Positions 1-10,073 are shown, counted from the stretch's first letter. The stretch is DNA of 64,000 nucleotides from Vreelandella maris (GCF_013371085.1 NZ_JABWCV010000016.1:31129-95128); one strand, 5' to 3'. A program made the numbers and translations. The notes: a model not told the origin generated them from the letters alone.

Positions 1-663
1 CAATACAAATTCCGTTCAGGCAGCTTCAATGAAGATGCCCGAGGCCGTTGGTACTTTAATGTCGTGGTTGAGGTGGATATTCCGCCTAATCAGGCCCAGG
101 GTGAGGTTGGCATTGATCTTGGCCTTAAAGATACCGCGACATGCAGCGACGGCCAAAAGCTGGAGGCAGGGCGCTTCTACCGCGACTTGGAAGCCAAACT
201 GGCAGCCGCCCAAAGAGCGGGCAATAAGGGGCGTGTGAAAGCGATCCACGCCAAGATCAAGAATCGTCGCAAGGATGCCAACCACAAGTTTAGCCGCAAC
301 CTGATCAGCCAGTACGGCACTATCGTAGTAGGTAATGTCAGCGCCTCAAAGCTGGCAAAAACCAAGATGGCCAAGTCAGTGCTGGACGCTGGCTGGTACC
401 AATTGAAGACGATGCTGGAATACAAATGCGACCACGCAGGCACCGTCTTCAAAGAAGTCAATGAAGCCTACACCACCCAGACCTGCTCGAATTGTGGCGC
501 ACTGCCCAAGGAAAGGCCGAAAGGTATCGCAGGTCTTGGAATAAGAGACTGGATATGCAGCGAGTGTGGTGCCTCGCATGACCGGGATGTGAATGCAGCC
601 CGCAATATCCTAAGTCTTGGGGCAGGACGTTGCCCTCAAGCAGTTGGAATCCCCCGACTTTAG
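1..663 (+). CDS. tnpB: IS200/IS605-family TnpB (OrfB) RNA-guided nuclease, 5' part outside the window
   Basis: The frame is open from base 1, so the gene enters from the left; about 220 codons are visible. It holds the RuvC-I aspartate (GIDLG, codon at 115-117), a basic helical stretch, the segment IVVGNVSASKLAKTKMAK, a four-cysteine zinc ribbon (CSNCG and CSECG) and the RuvC-III motif HDRDVNAARNIL. This order is diagnostic of TnpB/IS605 OrfB proteins, which cut DNA guided by an RNA made from the element's 3' end. The RuvC-II glutamate normally found in I-x-V-E-D-L is a glycine here (codon 331-333); a conserved glutamate in VNEAYTTQTCS (463-465) may replace it. No tnpA is visible inside the window. 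The stop codon lies within the right-end hairpin. Confidence 0.9.
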   Translation, partial: QYKFRSGSFNEDARGRWYFNVVVEVDIPPNQAQGEVGIDLGLKDTATCSDGQKLEAGRFYRDLEAKLAAAQRAGNKGRVKAIHAKIKNRRKDANHKFSRNLISQYGTIVVGNVSASKLAKTKMAKSVLDAGWYQLKTMLEYKCDHAGTVFKEVNEAYTTQTCSNCGALPKERPKGIAGLGIRDWICSECGASHDRDVNAARNILSLGAGRCPQAVGIPRL

Positions 664-680
664 GCGGGGGAGGACGTCAA
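645..680 (+). mobile_element. Right end of the IS200/IS605-type element with terminal hairpin
   Basis: A perfect 6-bp stem (651-656 with 665-670, CCCCCG/CGGGGG) encloses an 8-nt loop that contains the tnpB stop codon, followed by GGACGTCAA ending at 680. A subterminal hairpin followed by a TCAA cleavage site is the usual right end of IS1341/IS891-type elements. By analogy the 3' end of the guide (omega) RNA lies here and bases from 681 onward would be its guide. The exact end is inferred from pattern, not from a left-end match. Confidence 0.7.
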
Positions 681-801
681 GCTTCTCATTCGTGCCGTTA
701 GGTCGAAAAGGTATCGTTCTCTGCTAACGTTATAGTGCTAATCACTTTGTTGTGAGGCGTTCGCCTTACTATCATGAAGTTTTCAAGGAGGAAATAACGC
801 C

Positions 802-1167
802 ATGTCGCTATTACACTCGACCCGGCTGGGTTCTATCGTACTTCTCATTGCCTCACTCGCCGGGCTTGCCATCGCTGTATACGCCTATTCCACTCCACTA
901 ACCGGTGTGACCGGGACACTCGGCGCCCTGGTGGCCATTTTGGCCTGCCTCGCCCTTGCGGTGTTGGCACTCCTTCTCGCGGCCATCAAGGGGCGAGGCG
1001 CTTCTATTGCATTGAGAGTACTCATCTTGGTGGGCCTCACCGGCACTTTTTTCGCTGGCATGCTACTTCATCAATGGTGGATCTGCGCTGCTATGGTGGT
1101 CGGCTTAATCGGCCTGATCCTTGATATGGTTCGCCCATCACACCATACCCGCCCTACCCATGCCTGA
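802..1167 (+). CDS. Small four-helix membrane protein preceding a PQQ dehydrogenase
   Basis: A 121-residue, strongly hydrophobic protein with four predicted membrane segments (about residues 10-28, 36-61, 70-90 and 92-110) and a short His-rich tail. AAGGAGG at 784-790 gives an excellent ribosome binding site. It ends 10 bp before the PQQ dehydrogenase start, so the two are almost certainly cotranscribed. Membrane glucose dehydrogenases normally carry such a helix bundle fused to the N-terminus of the beta-propeller; here a similar-sized bundle is a separate gene. A role as membrane anchor or quinone-handling partner is inference from this arrangement; the protein itself has no motif I recognise. 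Confidence 0.7.
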   Translation: MSLLHSTRLGSIVLLIASLAGLAIAVYAYSTPLTGVTGTLGALVAILACLALAVLALLLAAIKGRGASIALRVLILVGLTGTFFAGMLLHQWWICAAMVVGLIGLILDMVRPSHHTRPTHA

Positions 1168-1177
1168 GGAGCCGACG

Positions 1178-3211
1178 ATGCCAACTTCATTTGCTAAACG
1201 ACCTCACTTTAATACCATCACGCTGGGCTGGGGTACCGCTACAGCACTGGCGCTTTGTTTATCACCCATGCCGTTACTGGCACAAGACTCGCCAGATGAG
1301 CTGGCAAATAGCCCGGAAAATAGTCCGGCAGAGACAACCAACACTGCGCCCATCCCGCTGGTGCCTGGCGAGCCCATTTGGGATAGCTTTCATGGCCAGC
1401 TCAACGCGCAAAAATATAGCCCGCTTGACCAAATCAATGCCGATAATGTTGGCGAGTTAGAGAAAGTATGGGAACTCCATACCGGCGATGTCGCCGATGG
1501 CTCAGGCGATTTACCGGCGACGGTGTGGTCTGCAACGCCAGTATTTGCCAACGACACGCTCTATATCGGCACACCGTTCTACCGAATTATCGCGCTTGAC
1601 CCAGCAAGTGGCGAAGAGAAGTGGAGTTTCGATACCCAGTCCTCACTTGAAGCACTCACCCAGCCCGCCTTAAAGAATCGTGGCGTGGCTTACTGGGAGG
1701 CCGATAATCCGGTGGCTGGCGAATCGTGCCAGAAAATCATCTACATGGGCACCATGGATGCGCGACTGTTTGCGGTCGATGCCGACAGCGGCGAGCCGTG
1801 CCAAGGGTTTGCCGATAACGGTGTTCTCAATGCCAATCAGTGGAACGACACCAACGATAAGTGGCCATTGTCGCTGCTGCAGCCGCCTACCGTGGTGGGA
1901 GATCGCCTGATTCTAGGTTGGGCGGGCATGGACTGGGCCTATGAAGAGGCGCCCCCCGGCACCGTCTTTTCAATCAATGCCCGTACTGGCGAGCTTGAAT
2001 GGACATTCCAGGCTCTGAGCGATCAGATGCGCGAGCAGAGCGGTACCGCCAACGTGTGGACACACATGTCTGCAGACGAAGAGCGCGGGCTGGTCTATCT
2101 GCCGGTTTCTTCACCCTCGCCTAACTATTGGGGCGGCAACCGTACTGAAGAAGTCCCCCTCGGTACCTCAACCACTGCCCTGGATATTGAAACGGGCGAA
2201 GTGGTCTGGTCGCGCCAGTGGGTTCATCACGACATCTGGGATTACGATATTAATTCTGCGCCAACGCTAATGGACATTACGGTAGATGGTGAAGAGATAC
2301 CGGCATTGATCCAGGCGACCAAGATGGGCTTTCTGTTTGTGGTCAATCGCGAAACCGGTGAAGACGTCTGGCCGATTGAAGAGCGGCCGGTTCCGGGTGG
2401 TGACGGCTCCGTTGAGGGGGAAGTCTATGCGCCCACTCAGCCCTTCCCCACTAAACCTGCCCCGCTGATGGATCAGGCAGAAAAGCCCAAGGTGTGGGCC
2501 CTGGCCGACGCGGTTAGCTTCGGAGAGTGTTCAGCACTGTGGGAGGAACTTCGCTATGAAGGTATGTACACCCCACCCACTACCGAGGGTGAAGGTACGT
2601 TAGGCTTTCCCATCAGCGCAGGTGGCGTGCAATGGGGCGGCGTAGCATTCGATCCTGAAAGTCAGACGGCGGTGGTCAACACGTCGCATATCGTGCAGTA
2701 CATCAGGCTTTATGACCGTGAAGCTTACGAGTCAGCCAATCGAGCATCGGGCAACGAGAGTGGCTTTGCGTCTCAGGAAGGTGCGCCCTACGGCATGCGC
2801 CTTGAGGTTGCCCTTAACAGGCTAGGCATGCCCTGCTGGGAACCGCCGTTTGGGGAGCTCGTGGCGCTCGACATGACCACTGGCGATATCAAATGGCGCC
2901 GCCCATTGGGTGCTTCACAGCAGTATGGTTTCTACATGCCGGAAAGCTGGGGCTCTCCTACCATTGGTGGCCCAGCGGTCACCGCGGGTAACGTTATCTT
3001 TATCGGTGCCTCAATGGATGCCAAGGTACGTGCTTACTCCCTTGAAACCGGCGAAGAGCTCTGGTCAGATCAGACCGAGGCCCCATCTGTCTCCAACCCA
3101 GCCGTTTACGAGTACGACGGTCGCGAATATGTTGCCTTTATTTCCGGCGGCAATACCATTCTGAAAAATCAGGTAGGTGATCAAATCACGGTTTACGCCC
3201 TGCCAGAATAA
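1178..3211 (+). CDS. Periplasmic PQQ-dependent dehydrogenase, membrane-glucose-dehydrogenase family
   Basis: A 677-residue quinoprotein. The chosen ATG follows TGAGGAG and gives a clear signal peptide ending near LLAQ-DS; a longer in-frame start at 1121 would overlap the upstream gene. The propeller shows repeated tryptophan-docking units (DPASGEEKWSF, GEVVWSRQ, GDIKWRRP, GEELWSDQ) and the family segment VHHDIWDYDINSAP. IYMGTMDARLFAVDADSG with a nearby Cys resembles glucose/quinate dehydrogenases. It would oxidise a sugar or polyol in the periplasm and pass electrons to quinone or a cytochrome. It lacks the fused N-terminal membrane domain of classical Gcd, which may be supplied by the preceding gene. 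The exact substrate cannot be read. No PQQ synthesis genes are in this window. Confidence 0.88.
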   Translation: MPTSFAKRPHFNTITLGWGTATALALCLSPMPLLAQDSPDELANSPENSPAETTNTAPIPLVPGEPIWDSFHGQLNAQKYSPLDQINADNVGELEKVWELHTGDVADGSGDLPATVWSATPVFANDTLYIGTPFYRIIALDPASGEEKWSFDTQSSLEALTQPALKNRGVAYWEADNPVAGESCQKIIYMGTMDARLFAVDADSGEPCQGFADNGVLNANQWNDTNDKWPLSLLQPPTVVGDRLILGWAGMDWAYEEAPPGTVFSINARTGELEWTFQALSDQMREQSGTANVWTHMSADEERGLVYLPVSSPSPNYWGGNRTEEVPLGTSTTALDIETGEVVWSRQWVHHDIWDYDINSAPTLMDITVDGEEIPALIQATKMGFLFVVNRETGEDVWPIEERPVPGGDGSVEGEVYAPTQPFPTKPAPLMDQAEKPKVWALADAVSFGECSALWEELRYEGMYTPPTTEGEGTLGFPISAGGVQWGGVAFDPESQTAVVNTSHIVQYIRLYDREAYESANRASGNESGFASQEGAPYGMRLEVALNRLGMPCWEPPFGELVALDMTTGDIKWRRPLGASQQYGFYMPESWGSPTIGGPAVTAGNVIFIGASMDAKVRAYSLETGEELWSDQTEAPSVSNPAVYEYDGREYVAFISGGNTILKNQVGDQITVYALPE

Positions 3212-3233
3212 AGCTAGCACATGGGCAAATAAC

Positions 3234-3262
3234 AAACGGGCGGCCTCTAAGGCCGCCCGTTT
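3234..3262. terminator. Bidirectional rho-independent terminator
   Basis: A perfect 12-bp inverted repeat (3234-3245 with 3251-3262) around a 5-nt loop, A-rich on the left and T-rich on the right. It lies between convergent genes and can serve both the dehydrogenase and the minus-strand gene ending at 3291. Confidence 0.9.
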
Positions 3263-3290
3263 GCGTTAACAGCTACATTCTCACTCTGCT

Positions 3291-4409
3291 TCAACCCAGA
3301 TCACTGCTCTGAGACTTGGTACGCTTGGCTAACTGTTTATTTGCTGCGCCAAAACACACCCGTATTACTGGTACCAACAGCCACAATAGTGGCGTGAGTA
3401 ACCAGTGATAGACAAAGCGAGCAATGAACAGGATCGGCAATAGTACGATCAGCCAGATAAGAAACTGACCGAACCAAACCGGCCAGCCAAGCCAGGTCGA
3501 GAGATTAGCACCGAGTGCGCTCACTAAGCTTGGGTGGCGAACCACCACATAAGCGGTGCCCGCCACGGCGGCGACCTTGGCCATGCGCGGTAACGTCGCA
3601 AAACGGCTGCTGGTAGCCAGCACCCCTTGGCGGAGCCCTGTCCGAGCACCCTGCGCTTCGATACTACCTACACGAGCAGCACGTGCGGCTCTGCCTGCCC
3701 GCAGCACCTTAACGGTGCTGGCCATGACCAGCAGATCTACCCCAGCCCAGCCTAGATCGGCTGCACCAATGGCGTCGCCCTGCCGCCACTGGCTTTCGAG
3801 ATCGCGAAGGCCACTAGTAAAGAAATCGCCTACGCCCGCGACCACTCGCTCACTCTGCAGCCACTCCACTTCGCCTTGTTCACTCACTACAAATTGGTTA
3901 AGCAGCGCGTGACCATTATCTTCAAGTAGCGTAATGCCCATCTGCCCGCGCCGGAAAGGGGTTAATTCCTCATTCGTAGCTACCTCTTCATCACTCCACC
4001 AGCGACTGACTTGTTGATAGCGCTCGCCGACCCAGTGCTGTGCACGTAGCATGGCCACATCGTGAGTACGAAAGTAGCTGATAGGCAAAACGGCGTCTGC
4101 GCCAAAGCGTGTTAACACCTCTTGGAACTGAGGTGACAGGCCATACTCTTTTAATACTTCGCGGGCCACATCGCCATGGCGCAACATTGCCAACGAAGCA
4201 CTCATCCATAACGCCTGATCCGAGGCATAATGAAGAAAGAGCGCGTTGATCTCTAGAGCTTCCTGTTGAAGCGACGCCTCTAGCGTGGGCAGCGCCCGCT
4301 GCGCCTCCAATCGCACCAGTTTGGATTCAAACGGTTCGTGGGAAGCCACCGCGGAGGCAAGCCCTGCGATTACTATCGCTGTCAACACTATGATCTGCCA
4401 GGGCCGCAT
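3291..4409 (-). CDS. Unknown membrane protein, 372 residues
   Basis: I do not recognise a family. The protein opens with a hydrophobic signal or anchor (residues about 5-23), followed by some 190 mostly helical, acidic residues containing EEALEIN-type and ESQWRQGD segments. A short amphipathic/hydrophobic stretch follows (GWAGVDLLVMASTVKVLRAG), then an Ala/Arg-rich linker, a hydrophobic patch (VAAVAGTAYVVV) and two strong C-terminal membrane helices (FLIWLIVLLPILF, LLTPLLWLLVPVI). The tail is basic and serine-rich. GAGGCG 8 bp before the ATG supports the start. It sits 33 bp downstream of leuA on the same strand and could share its transcript. Confidence 0.75.
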   Translation of the reverse strand: MRPWQIIVLTAIVIAGLASAVASHEPFESKLVRLEAQRALPTLEASLQQEALEINALFLHYASDQALWMSASLAMLRHGDVAREVLKEYGLSPQFQEVLTRFGADAVLPISYFRTHDVAMLRAQHWVGERYQQVSRWWSDEEVATNEELTPFRRGQMGITLLEDNGHALLNQFVVSEQGEVEWLQSERVVAGVGDFFTSGLRDLESQWRQGDAIGAADLGWAGVDLLVMASTVKVLRAGRAARAARVGSIEAQGARTGLRQGVLATSSRFATLPRMAKVAAVAGTAYVVVRHPSLVSALGANLSTWLGWPVWFGQFLIWLIVLLPILFIARFVYHWLLTPLLWLLVPVIRVCFGAANKQLAKRTKSQSSDLG

Positions 4410-4442
4410 CGCTTTCGCCTCGCTAACTGGGTAACTGCCTAA

Positions 4443-6149
4443 TTACCCTAATGTCTCCGCTGTCACGTTCGCCGCTGCGGGTTGGGTCGAATGGTGGCGG
4501 TTGATAGCGCTAAGGACGCCTTTCATGGAAGCGCTAGTAATACTTTCGTCAGTGCCCACGCCGAACACCGCTTTACCATCGATACGTACTTCCACGTAAG
4601 CGATTGCCTCAGCATCGGCGCCTTGGCCGCGGGAGTGCTCGTGATAGTCGATGATTTCCACATCGTGCCCGGCGGCGGCCAGCGCTTTAACAAAGGCGGC
4701 TAGCGGGCCATTGCCTTCACCGCTGAGGGTTTGGCGGTTGCCATCAGTCTCAACGACGGCTTCCAGCGTCACTTTGGGGCTGTCAGGTTCAGAAGAGAGT
4801 CGGTGACTCACCAGCCCAAAGGGTGCTTGCTGCTCCAGATACTCATCCGAGAACGCTTGGTAAATCATCTTCGAGGTGATCTCGCGCCCGGTGCGCTCAG
4901 CGACTTCCTGCACCACTTGGCTGAACTCAATCGAAAGGCGACGCGGCAACTCAATGCCGTGCTCCTGCTCAAGCAGGTAAGAAACGCCGCCTTTACCCGA
5001 TTGGCTGTTAACCCGGATAACGGCTTCGTAGCTGCGGCCCACGTCGAGCGGATCGATAGGTAAATAAGGCACATCCCACACAGCATCTGGATTAGCGCGG
5101 CGATACGCCATGCCTTTTTTGATCGCATCCTGATGAGAGCCAGAGAACGCGGTGAATACCAAATCGCCCACGTAGGGGTGGCGCGGATGCACCGGCAACT
5201 GGTTGCAGTACTCCACTTCGCGCATGATCGGGGTGATATTGGAGAAATCGAGCTGAGGGTGAACGCCCTGGGTGTACATGTTCATCGCCAATGTGACGAT
5301 ATCGACGTTACCGGTACGCTCGCCGTTACCAAACAGCGTGCCCTCAACGCGGTCAGCTCCCGCCATTAGCGTCAATTCTGCTGCTGCCACGCCGGTACCG
5401 CGGTCGTTGTGGGGGTGAACGCTGACAATCAGATGATCACGATTTTTGACGTTGCGACAGAACCACTCAATTTGGTCGGCATAGTTATTGGGCGTAGCGA
5501 CTTCTACCGTGGCGGGCAGGTTCACGATCATCGGCTTTTCACCACTGGTGCCATAGGCTTCCATGACCGCTTCGACGATCTCAACGGCGAAATCCATCTC
5601 GGTAGTGGTGAAGAGCTCTGGGGAGTACTGAAACGTCCAATTGGTTTGCGGCGCGGCTTCCATCTGCGCGCGAATCTGTTGGGTAGCCTCTACGGCGATT
5701 TGCACACACTCGGCTTTATCGACATTAAACACCACCCGGCGAAACATCGGGTCAGTGGCGTTATAGACGTGGACGATCGCGTTTTTAGCGCCCTGAAGTG
5801 CCTCAAAGGTGCGCTCAATCAAGTGTGGGCGCGCCTGGGTCAGCACCTGAATGGTCACATCCTCAGGGATTTTATCCTGCTCAATCAGCGAGCGGACAAA
5901 ATCAAAATCGGTTTGTGAGGCCGAAGGAAAGCCGACTTCAATCTGCTTAAAGCCAACATTCAACAGCATGTCGAATAAACGCTGCTTACGCTCCTGATCC
6001 ATCGGATCAATCAGCGATTGATTGCCGTCGCGCAGATCCACACTGCACCAAACAGGCGCTGCTTCAATGCGCTGGCTCGGCCACTGGCGGTCAGGCAGAT
6101 CAACGGCCACAAAGGGACGGTACTTTTTGGCGGGGTCAGACAACATCAT
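4443..6149 (-). CDS. leuA: 2-isopropylmalate synthase
   Basis: Condenses acetyl-CoA with 2-ketoisovalerate, the committed step of leucine synthesis. The 568-residue protein begins [13 protein letters not shown] and has the DLRDGNQSL substrate/metal motif, the HPHNDRG metal-binding motif, the GNGERTGN segment and a C-terminal LeuA-dimer allosteric domain (about residues 420-555) that normally binds leucine. AGGAG 9 bp before the first ATG decides the start; a 39-residue N-terminal extension possible in the same frame would run into the channel gene and is unlikely. The length fits the long, actinobacteria/Pseudomonas-type LeuA. The gene follows the sodium-channel gene by only 16 bp, so no separate leucine attenuator is visible directly upstream. 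Confidence 0.97.
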   Translation of the reverse strand: MMLSDPAKKYRPFVAVDLPDRQWPSQRIEAAPVWCSVDLRDGNQSLIDPMDQERKQRLFDMLLNVGFKQIEVGFPSASQTDFDFVRSLIEQDKIPEDVTIQVLTQARPHLIERTFEALQGAKNAIVHVYNATDPMFRRVVFNVDKAECVQIAVEATQQIRAQMEAAPQTNWTFQYSPELFTTTEMDFAVEIVEAVMEAYGTSGEKPMIVNLPATVEVATPNNYADQIEWFCRNVKNRDHLIVSVHPHNDRGTGVAAAELTLMAGADRVEGTLFGNGERTGNVDIVTLAMNMYTQGVHPQLDFSNITPIMREVEYCNQLPVHPRHPYVGDLVFTAFSGSHQDAIKKGMAYRRANPDAVWDVPYLPIDPLDVGRSYEAVIRVNSQSGKGGVSYLLEQEHGIELPRRLSIEFSQVVQEVAERTGREITSKMIYQAFSDEYLEQQAPFGLVSHRLSSEPDSPKVTLEAVVETDGNRQTLSGEGNGPLAAFVKALAAAGHDVEIIDYHEHSRGQGADAEAIAYVEVRIDGKAVFGVGTDESITSASMKGVLSAINRHHSTQPAAANVTAETLG

Positions 6150-6165
6150 GGCGGCTCTCCTAAAA

Positions 6166-7056
6166 TCAGTCAGTGGTGGGCTTATCGCTGTGCTTACCGC
6201 CCGCATCATTCTGGTGTGTTGGGGCTGTCGAGTATGCTTGAGAGAGCGCTGACTCCATACGGTCAAGCTGCGCTTTCAGCCCGCGAACATCATTGCGCAG
6301 CGACTGCAGTTCGGCTTCTTCACCTTCGCCGTTGTCTAGCGCCATTTGAGCGCTCTCTTTCTGCATCACATCCAGCACAATACCGATCATCATATTGAGA
6401 AAAATAAAGGCATTCAAAAAGATGAAGGTTAAAAAATAGATCCAGGCGTAGGGATAAACCTCCATGGCCGGGTAAAGCACCGCCGTGGCCCAGCTCTCGA
6501 AGGTCGCCACTTGAAACAGCGTCAACATGGCCAGAGAAATATTGCCCCATAGCCCCTCGTCCACATTGTGGAACAGGAAGCTCCCAATGGCGGCGTATAT
6601 GTAGAAGATGATAAACATCAATAGGACGACATACCCCATCCGAGGAACCGACTTGACCAAGGCGCTTAACAGCATTTGTAGCTCGGGTATCATCGACACC
6701 AAGCGCAGCACCCGGAAAATACGCAGTAGCCTGGCCAGCAGCACCATTTCAGAGTCATCCATGGGAATCAGGCTGGCGGTCACGATGAGGAAGTCAAAGA
6801 CGTTCCAACCTTTCTTGAAGAAACTCAGCAGCGTGCGTTCAGCGGCCATCCTGATTAAAATCTCAATCAGGAAAAATATGGTGACCGCGATGTCGAGATA
6901 GAGCAACCACTGCTCAACTTGAGTAGTTTCTTCATAGGTTTTTGCCCCTATCACCAGGGCAGAAATGACGATAATGGCGATCACGACCGCCTCAAACAAT
7001 TTATTTGAGCGCAGCTTTTCAAAACGGGCTTGCCAGGTATTAAAGGGTTCACTCAT
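6166..7056 (-). CDS. Bacterial voltage-gated sodium channel (NaChBac family)
   Basis: A 296-residue ion-transport protein with the six-helix layout of one Nav domain: S1-S3 between residues 20 and 97, an S4 voltage sensor with arginines spaced by three (R109, R112, R115, R118), S5, a pore loop and S6 (about 205-230). The selectivity filter reads TFESW (185-189), which matches the Na+-selective BacNav pattern T-L/F-E-S-W. The acidic tail (246-272) looks like the coiled coil that helps tetramer assembly in this family. It is divergent from the Mrp sodium/proton antiporter operon across a 176-bp gap, and leuA follows 16 bp downstream. In alkaliphilic Bacillus a homologue supports pH homeostasis and motility; that role here is inference. 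Confidence 0.93.
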   Translation of the reverse strand: MSEPFNTWQARFEKLRSNKLFEAVVIAIIVISALVIGAKTYEETTQVEQWLLYLDIAVTIFFLIEILIRMAAERTLLSFFKKGWNVFDFLIVTASLIPMDDSEMVLLARLLRIFRVLRLVSMIPELQMLLSALVKSVPRMGYVVLLMFIIFYIYAAIGSFLFHNVDEGLWGNISLAMLTLFQVATFESWATAVLYPAMEVYPYAWIYFLTFIFLNAFIFLNMMIGIVLDVMQKESAQMALDNGEGEEAELQSLRNDVRGLKAQLDRMESALSQAYSTAPTHQNDAGGKHSDKPTTD

Positions 7057-7232
7057 GGAACATAAAATCTCTCAACGGTTGACCGGCACACTTTATACTA
7101 AAACTACACACCTTCTACACAAGTGATATCCTGTTGTTTCACTTGATGTATCCTAAGCCATCAGAACGCTCCTAAAGAGCCCTGTTTGGTACTCTTTTGA
7201 TTTTTTTAACTTTAGCCGCTGGATGATCTCCC

Positions 7233-10073
7233 ATGACACTGCTTTGGATAGCCTTATTGCCTCTGCTAGGCGTACTGGTGCCGGCACTTACCGCACAGCG
7301 TGGTCGCAGCTTCTGTTCACTTGCGACGGCAGTGCTGCCAGCGACCGCCTTAGTAATGACGCTACTCAACGTGCCAGCCCTGCTAGACGGTGAGCAACTA
7401 CGCTTTTCAGTCACATGGATGCCTGAGTTGGCGCTGGACTTAGCGTTCCGCCTCGATGGCCTATCGCTGCTGTTTAATTTGCTGATACTGGGCATTGGCC
7501 TACTGATTATTCTGTATGCCCACTACTACTTGGCAAAAGATGAACCCTTTGGCCGATTCTACGCCTTCCTGATGCTTTTTATGGCGTCAATGGTCGGTAT
7601 TTCAATGTCGGATAACCTGATTCTGCTTTGGCTATTCTGGGAGCTAACCAGTCTCTCTTCGTTTTTACTGATCGGTTACTGGTCCTACCGCAGTGATGCG
7701 CGCAAAGGCGCACGTATGGCGCTAACGGTGACCGGCGCGGGTGGTCTTGCACTACTGGCTGGTTTACTGCTGCTAGGCGATATGGCGGGCAGTTTCAATA
7801 TGGGCGATGTATTAGCCAGCGGAGACGTTATTCTTGCCGACCCGCGCTACCCGCTCATGCTCGGCTTGGTACTGCTAGGGGCCTTTACTAAATCCGCACA
7901 GTTTCCTTTCCATTTTTGGTTACCCCATGCAATGGCGGCACCCACGCCGGTATCGGCGTATCTCCACTCGGCGACGATGGTGAAAGCGGGCATTTTCCTG
8001 ATGGCTCGGTTGCACCCTGCCATCGCAGGTAGCGAGCTGTGGAGCGTGGTCGTCTCCCTGGTCGGCATCGTCACCATGCTGTACGGCGCTTGGTTTGCTC
8101 TGATGAAAACCGACCTAAAGGGCATTTTAGCGTTCTCCACGGTCAGTCATTTAGGTTTAATCACGGTGTTGTTAGGCATTGGCAGCCCCATGGCGATCTT
8201 GGCCGCGCTGTTCCATATCCTCAACCACGCTACTTTCAAAGCCGCCCTGTTTATGAGCGCAGGCATTATCGATCATGAAACCGGCACTCGGGAGCTAAAG
8301 CAGCTGGGTGGCCTGAAAAAAGCCATGCCTGTTACCGCGCTTTTGACCACGCTGGCGGCTGCTGCCATGGCGGGCGTGCCGCTATTTAATGGCTTTTTAT
8401 CAAAAGAGATGTTCTTTACCGAGTCGCTAGCAACGCCCGTTTTGGGTGGGGTCAGCTGGCTATTACCCGCGCTAGCGACACTTGGAGGCATCCTCTCGGT
8501 CGCTTATTCGCTGCGTTTAGTTCACGCAGTCTTCTTCAAACCTGCCCGTGAAGAACCGCCAAAAACGCCCCATGAACCGCCGCATTTGATGCGCCTACCG
8601 GTTGAAATCTTAGTGGTGCTTTGCGTTGTGGTTGGCCTATTTCCGGCATTTATGGCGACAGGGTTATTAGAACTTGCCAGCGAAGCGGTGATTGGAAGCC
8701 CACTCGATTTTCATCTGGCTATCTGGCACGGCGTTAATCTGCCGCTCATTATGAGTTTGCTGGCCTTTGTCGTCGGTATTGCGCTTTATTGGCGCCATGG
8801 CAATGTGCGCCGATTTACTCAACAGTTTGCGGGCATTGACGCCCGGCGCGTTTTTGAGCGCATTCTTATCTCGATTGGCTACCGCTCGGAGCAACTGATT
8901 GCGGCACTGGAAGGCAACTCGCTTCAACGTTATGTGGGTTGGCTATGGCTGGCGGCGCTGGTGATGGGTGGTATTGGCCTCGTGCAAATCACCGATTTGA
9001 CCGGCGCAGCAGGAAATCAGCCGCTGGACGGCATCCTTATTCTAGGCGCAGTGATGCTGATGTTTGGTGGCGTGGCGACCGCCGCCACCCATCGCTACCG
9101 GTTGATTTCGCTATTGATGCTATCGGTAGTAGGGCTGTTCGTTGCACTGACCTTTGCCCGTTTCTCGGCACCCGATCTAGCGCTGACACAGCTCTCTGTG
9201 GAAGTTGTGACCATGATTCTACTGATGCTAGCGCTATTTTTCTTGCCACAAAAAACGCCGCGCGAATCCAGCCCACTACGCAACGTTCGCGATATGCTAC
9301 TCGCAGGTACGCTTGGCTTGGTGATCGCCAGCCTTAACTACGCCGTCATGACGCGCGATACGCTGTCGATTTCCAGTTTCTTTGTGGAAAACAGCAAGCC
9401 GGGCGGCGGCGGCTATAATGTCGTCAACGTCATTCTGGTCGACTTCCGGGGTTTCGATACCTTAGGGGAAATCACCGTATTGGCCATCGCGGGCCTGGCG
9501 ATTTTTAAGCTGCTTAACCGCTTACGCCTGTTTATGCCGCACAGTGACGGTGAGGGACGGGTATGGTCACCTGATCGCTACCCGGCGGTGCTAACGTCAA
9601 TTTCAATGACACTGCTGCCGTTGGCGCTCTTGGTCTCTGCGTTTATCTTCCTGCGTGGCCACAATCAGCCGGGCGGTGGTTTTATTGCCGGACTTATTAC
9701 CGCCGTCGCCCTCATCCTGCTCTATATGGCGCGTGGCGTGGCGTGGGCGCAAGAGCGTCTGGATTTCCCCTTCCAACCGGTAGCTGTTATCGGGGTCGCC
9801 GTTGCCACGCTAACGGGGTTGGGTAGCTGGCTGTTTGGTCATCCCTTCCTAACCTCCGCATTCGGTTACTTCAGCCTACCGCTGATCGGCACCTTTGAAC
9901 TGGCTACCGCGCTGCTCTTTGATCTGGGCGTGTACTTAGCCGTGGTAGGCGCCACGCTGATGATTTTGGCCAACCTTGGCAAAGTCACTACGGCGCACCG
10001 ACCGGTGACTGAAACCTCGGGAAAAGACACCGATGCCGCTGCTGCAACCTCTTCTGCTAAGGAGCCTCGCTAA
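7233..10073 (+). CDS. mrpA: Mrp Na+/H+ antiporter subunit A fused to B
   Basis: First gene of a six-gene Mrp (Pha/Mnh) operon, a multi-subunit secondary antiporter that exports Na+ (or K+) for H+ in the inner membrane. The 946-residue product has the NuoL-like antiporter core in its N-terminal half, with the typical [14 protein letters not shown] and FLLIGYWS segments and about 20 membrane helices. From about residue 780 it continues into an MrpB-type domain ([15 protein letters not shown]). Such A-B fusions are characteristic of group 2 operons of Proteobacteria (A'CDEFG), and indeed there is no separate mrpB. The ribosome site is weak (GGATGA). The stop codon overlaps the mrpC start. Confidence 0.96.
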   Translation: MTLLWIALLPLLGVLVPALTAQRGRSFCSLATAVLPATALVMTLLNVPALLDGEQLRFSVTWMPELALDLAFRLDGLSLLFNLLILGIGLLIILYAHYYLAKDEPFGRFYAFLMLFMASMVGISMSDNLILLWLFWELTSLSSFLLIGYWSYRSDARKGARMALTVTGAGGLALLAGLLLLGDMAGSFNMGDVLASGDVILADPRYPLMLGLVLLGAFTKSAQFPFHFWLPHAMAAPTPVSAYLHSATMVKAGIFLMARLHPAIAGSELWSVVVSLVGIVTMLYGAWFALMKTDLKGILAFSTVSHLGLITVLLGIGSPMAILAALFHILNHATFKAALFMSAGIIDHETGTRELKQLGGLKKAMPVTALLTTLAAAAMAGVPLFNGFLSKEMFFTESLATPVLGGVSWLLPALATLGGILSVAYSLRLVHAVFFKPAREEPPKTPHEPPHLMRLPVEILVVLCVVVGLFPAFMATGLLELASEAVIGSPLDFHLAIWHGVNLPLIMSLLAFVVGIALYWRHGNVRRFTQQFAGIDARRVFERILISIGYRSEQLIAALEGNSLQRYVGWLWLAALVMGGIGLVQITDLTGAAGNQPLDGILILGAVMLMFGGVATAATHRYRLISLLMLSVVGLFVALTFARFSAPDLALTQLSVEVVTMILLMLALFFLPQKTPRESSPLRNVRDMLLAGTLGLVIASLNYAVMTRDTLSISSFFVENSKPGGGGYNVVNVILVDFRGFDTLGEITVLAIAGLAIFKLLNRLRLFMPHSDGEGRVWSPDRYPAVLTSISMTLLPLALLVSAFIFLRGHNQPGGGFIAGLITAVALILLYMARGVAWAQERLDFPFQPVAVIGVAVATLTGLGSWLFGHPFLTSAFGYFSLPLIGTFELATALLFDLGVYLAVVGATLMILANLGKVTTAHRPVTETSGKDTDAAAATSSAKEPR

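Noticed and set aside
5409..5918. 169-codon plus-strand frame opposite leuA
   Set aside because: It is antisense to the conserved catalytic half of leuA and resembles no protein; typical shadow of a GC-rich gene.
6150..6266. Longer N-terminus for leuA
   Set aside because: Would overlap the channel gene by 100 bp, and AGGAG precedes the ATG at 6149.
9037..9337. Overlapping antisense and alternate-frame stretches inside mrpA
   Set aside because: They have no ribosome sites or recognisable domains and lie within a conserved gene.
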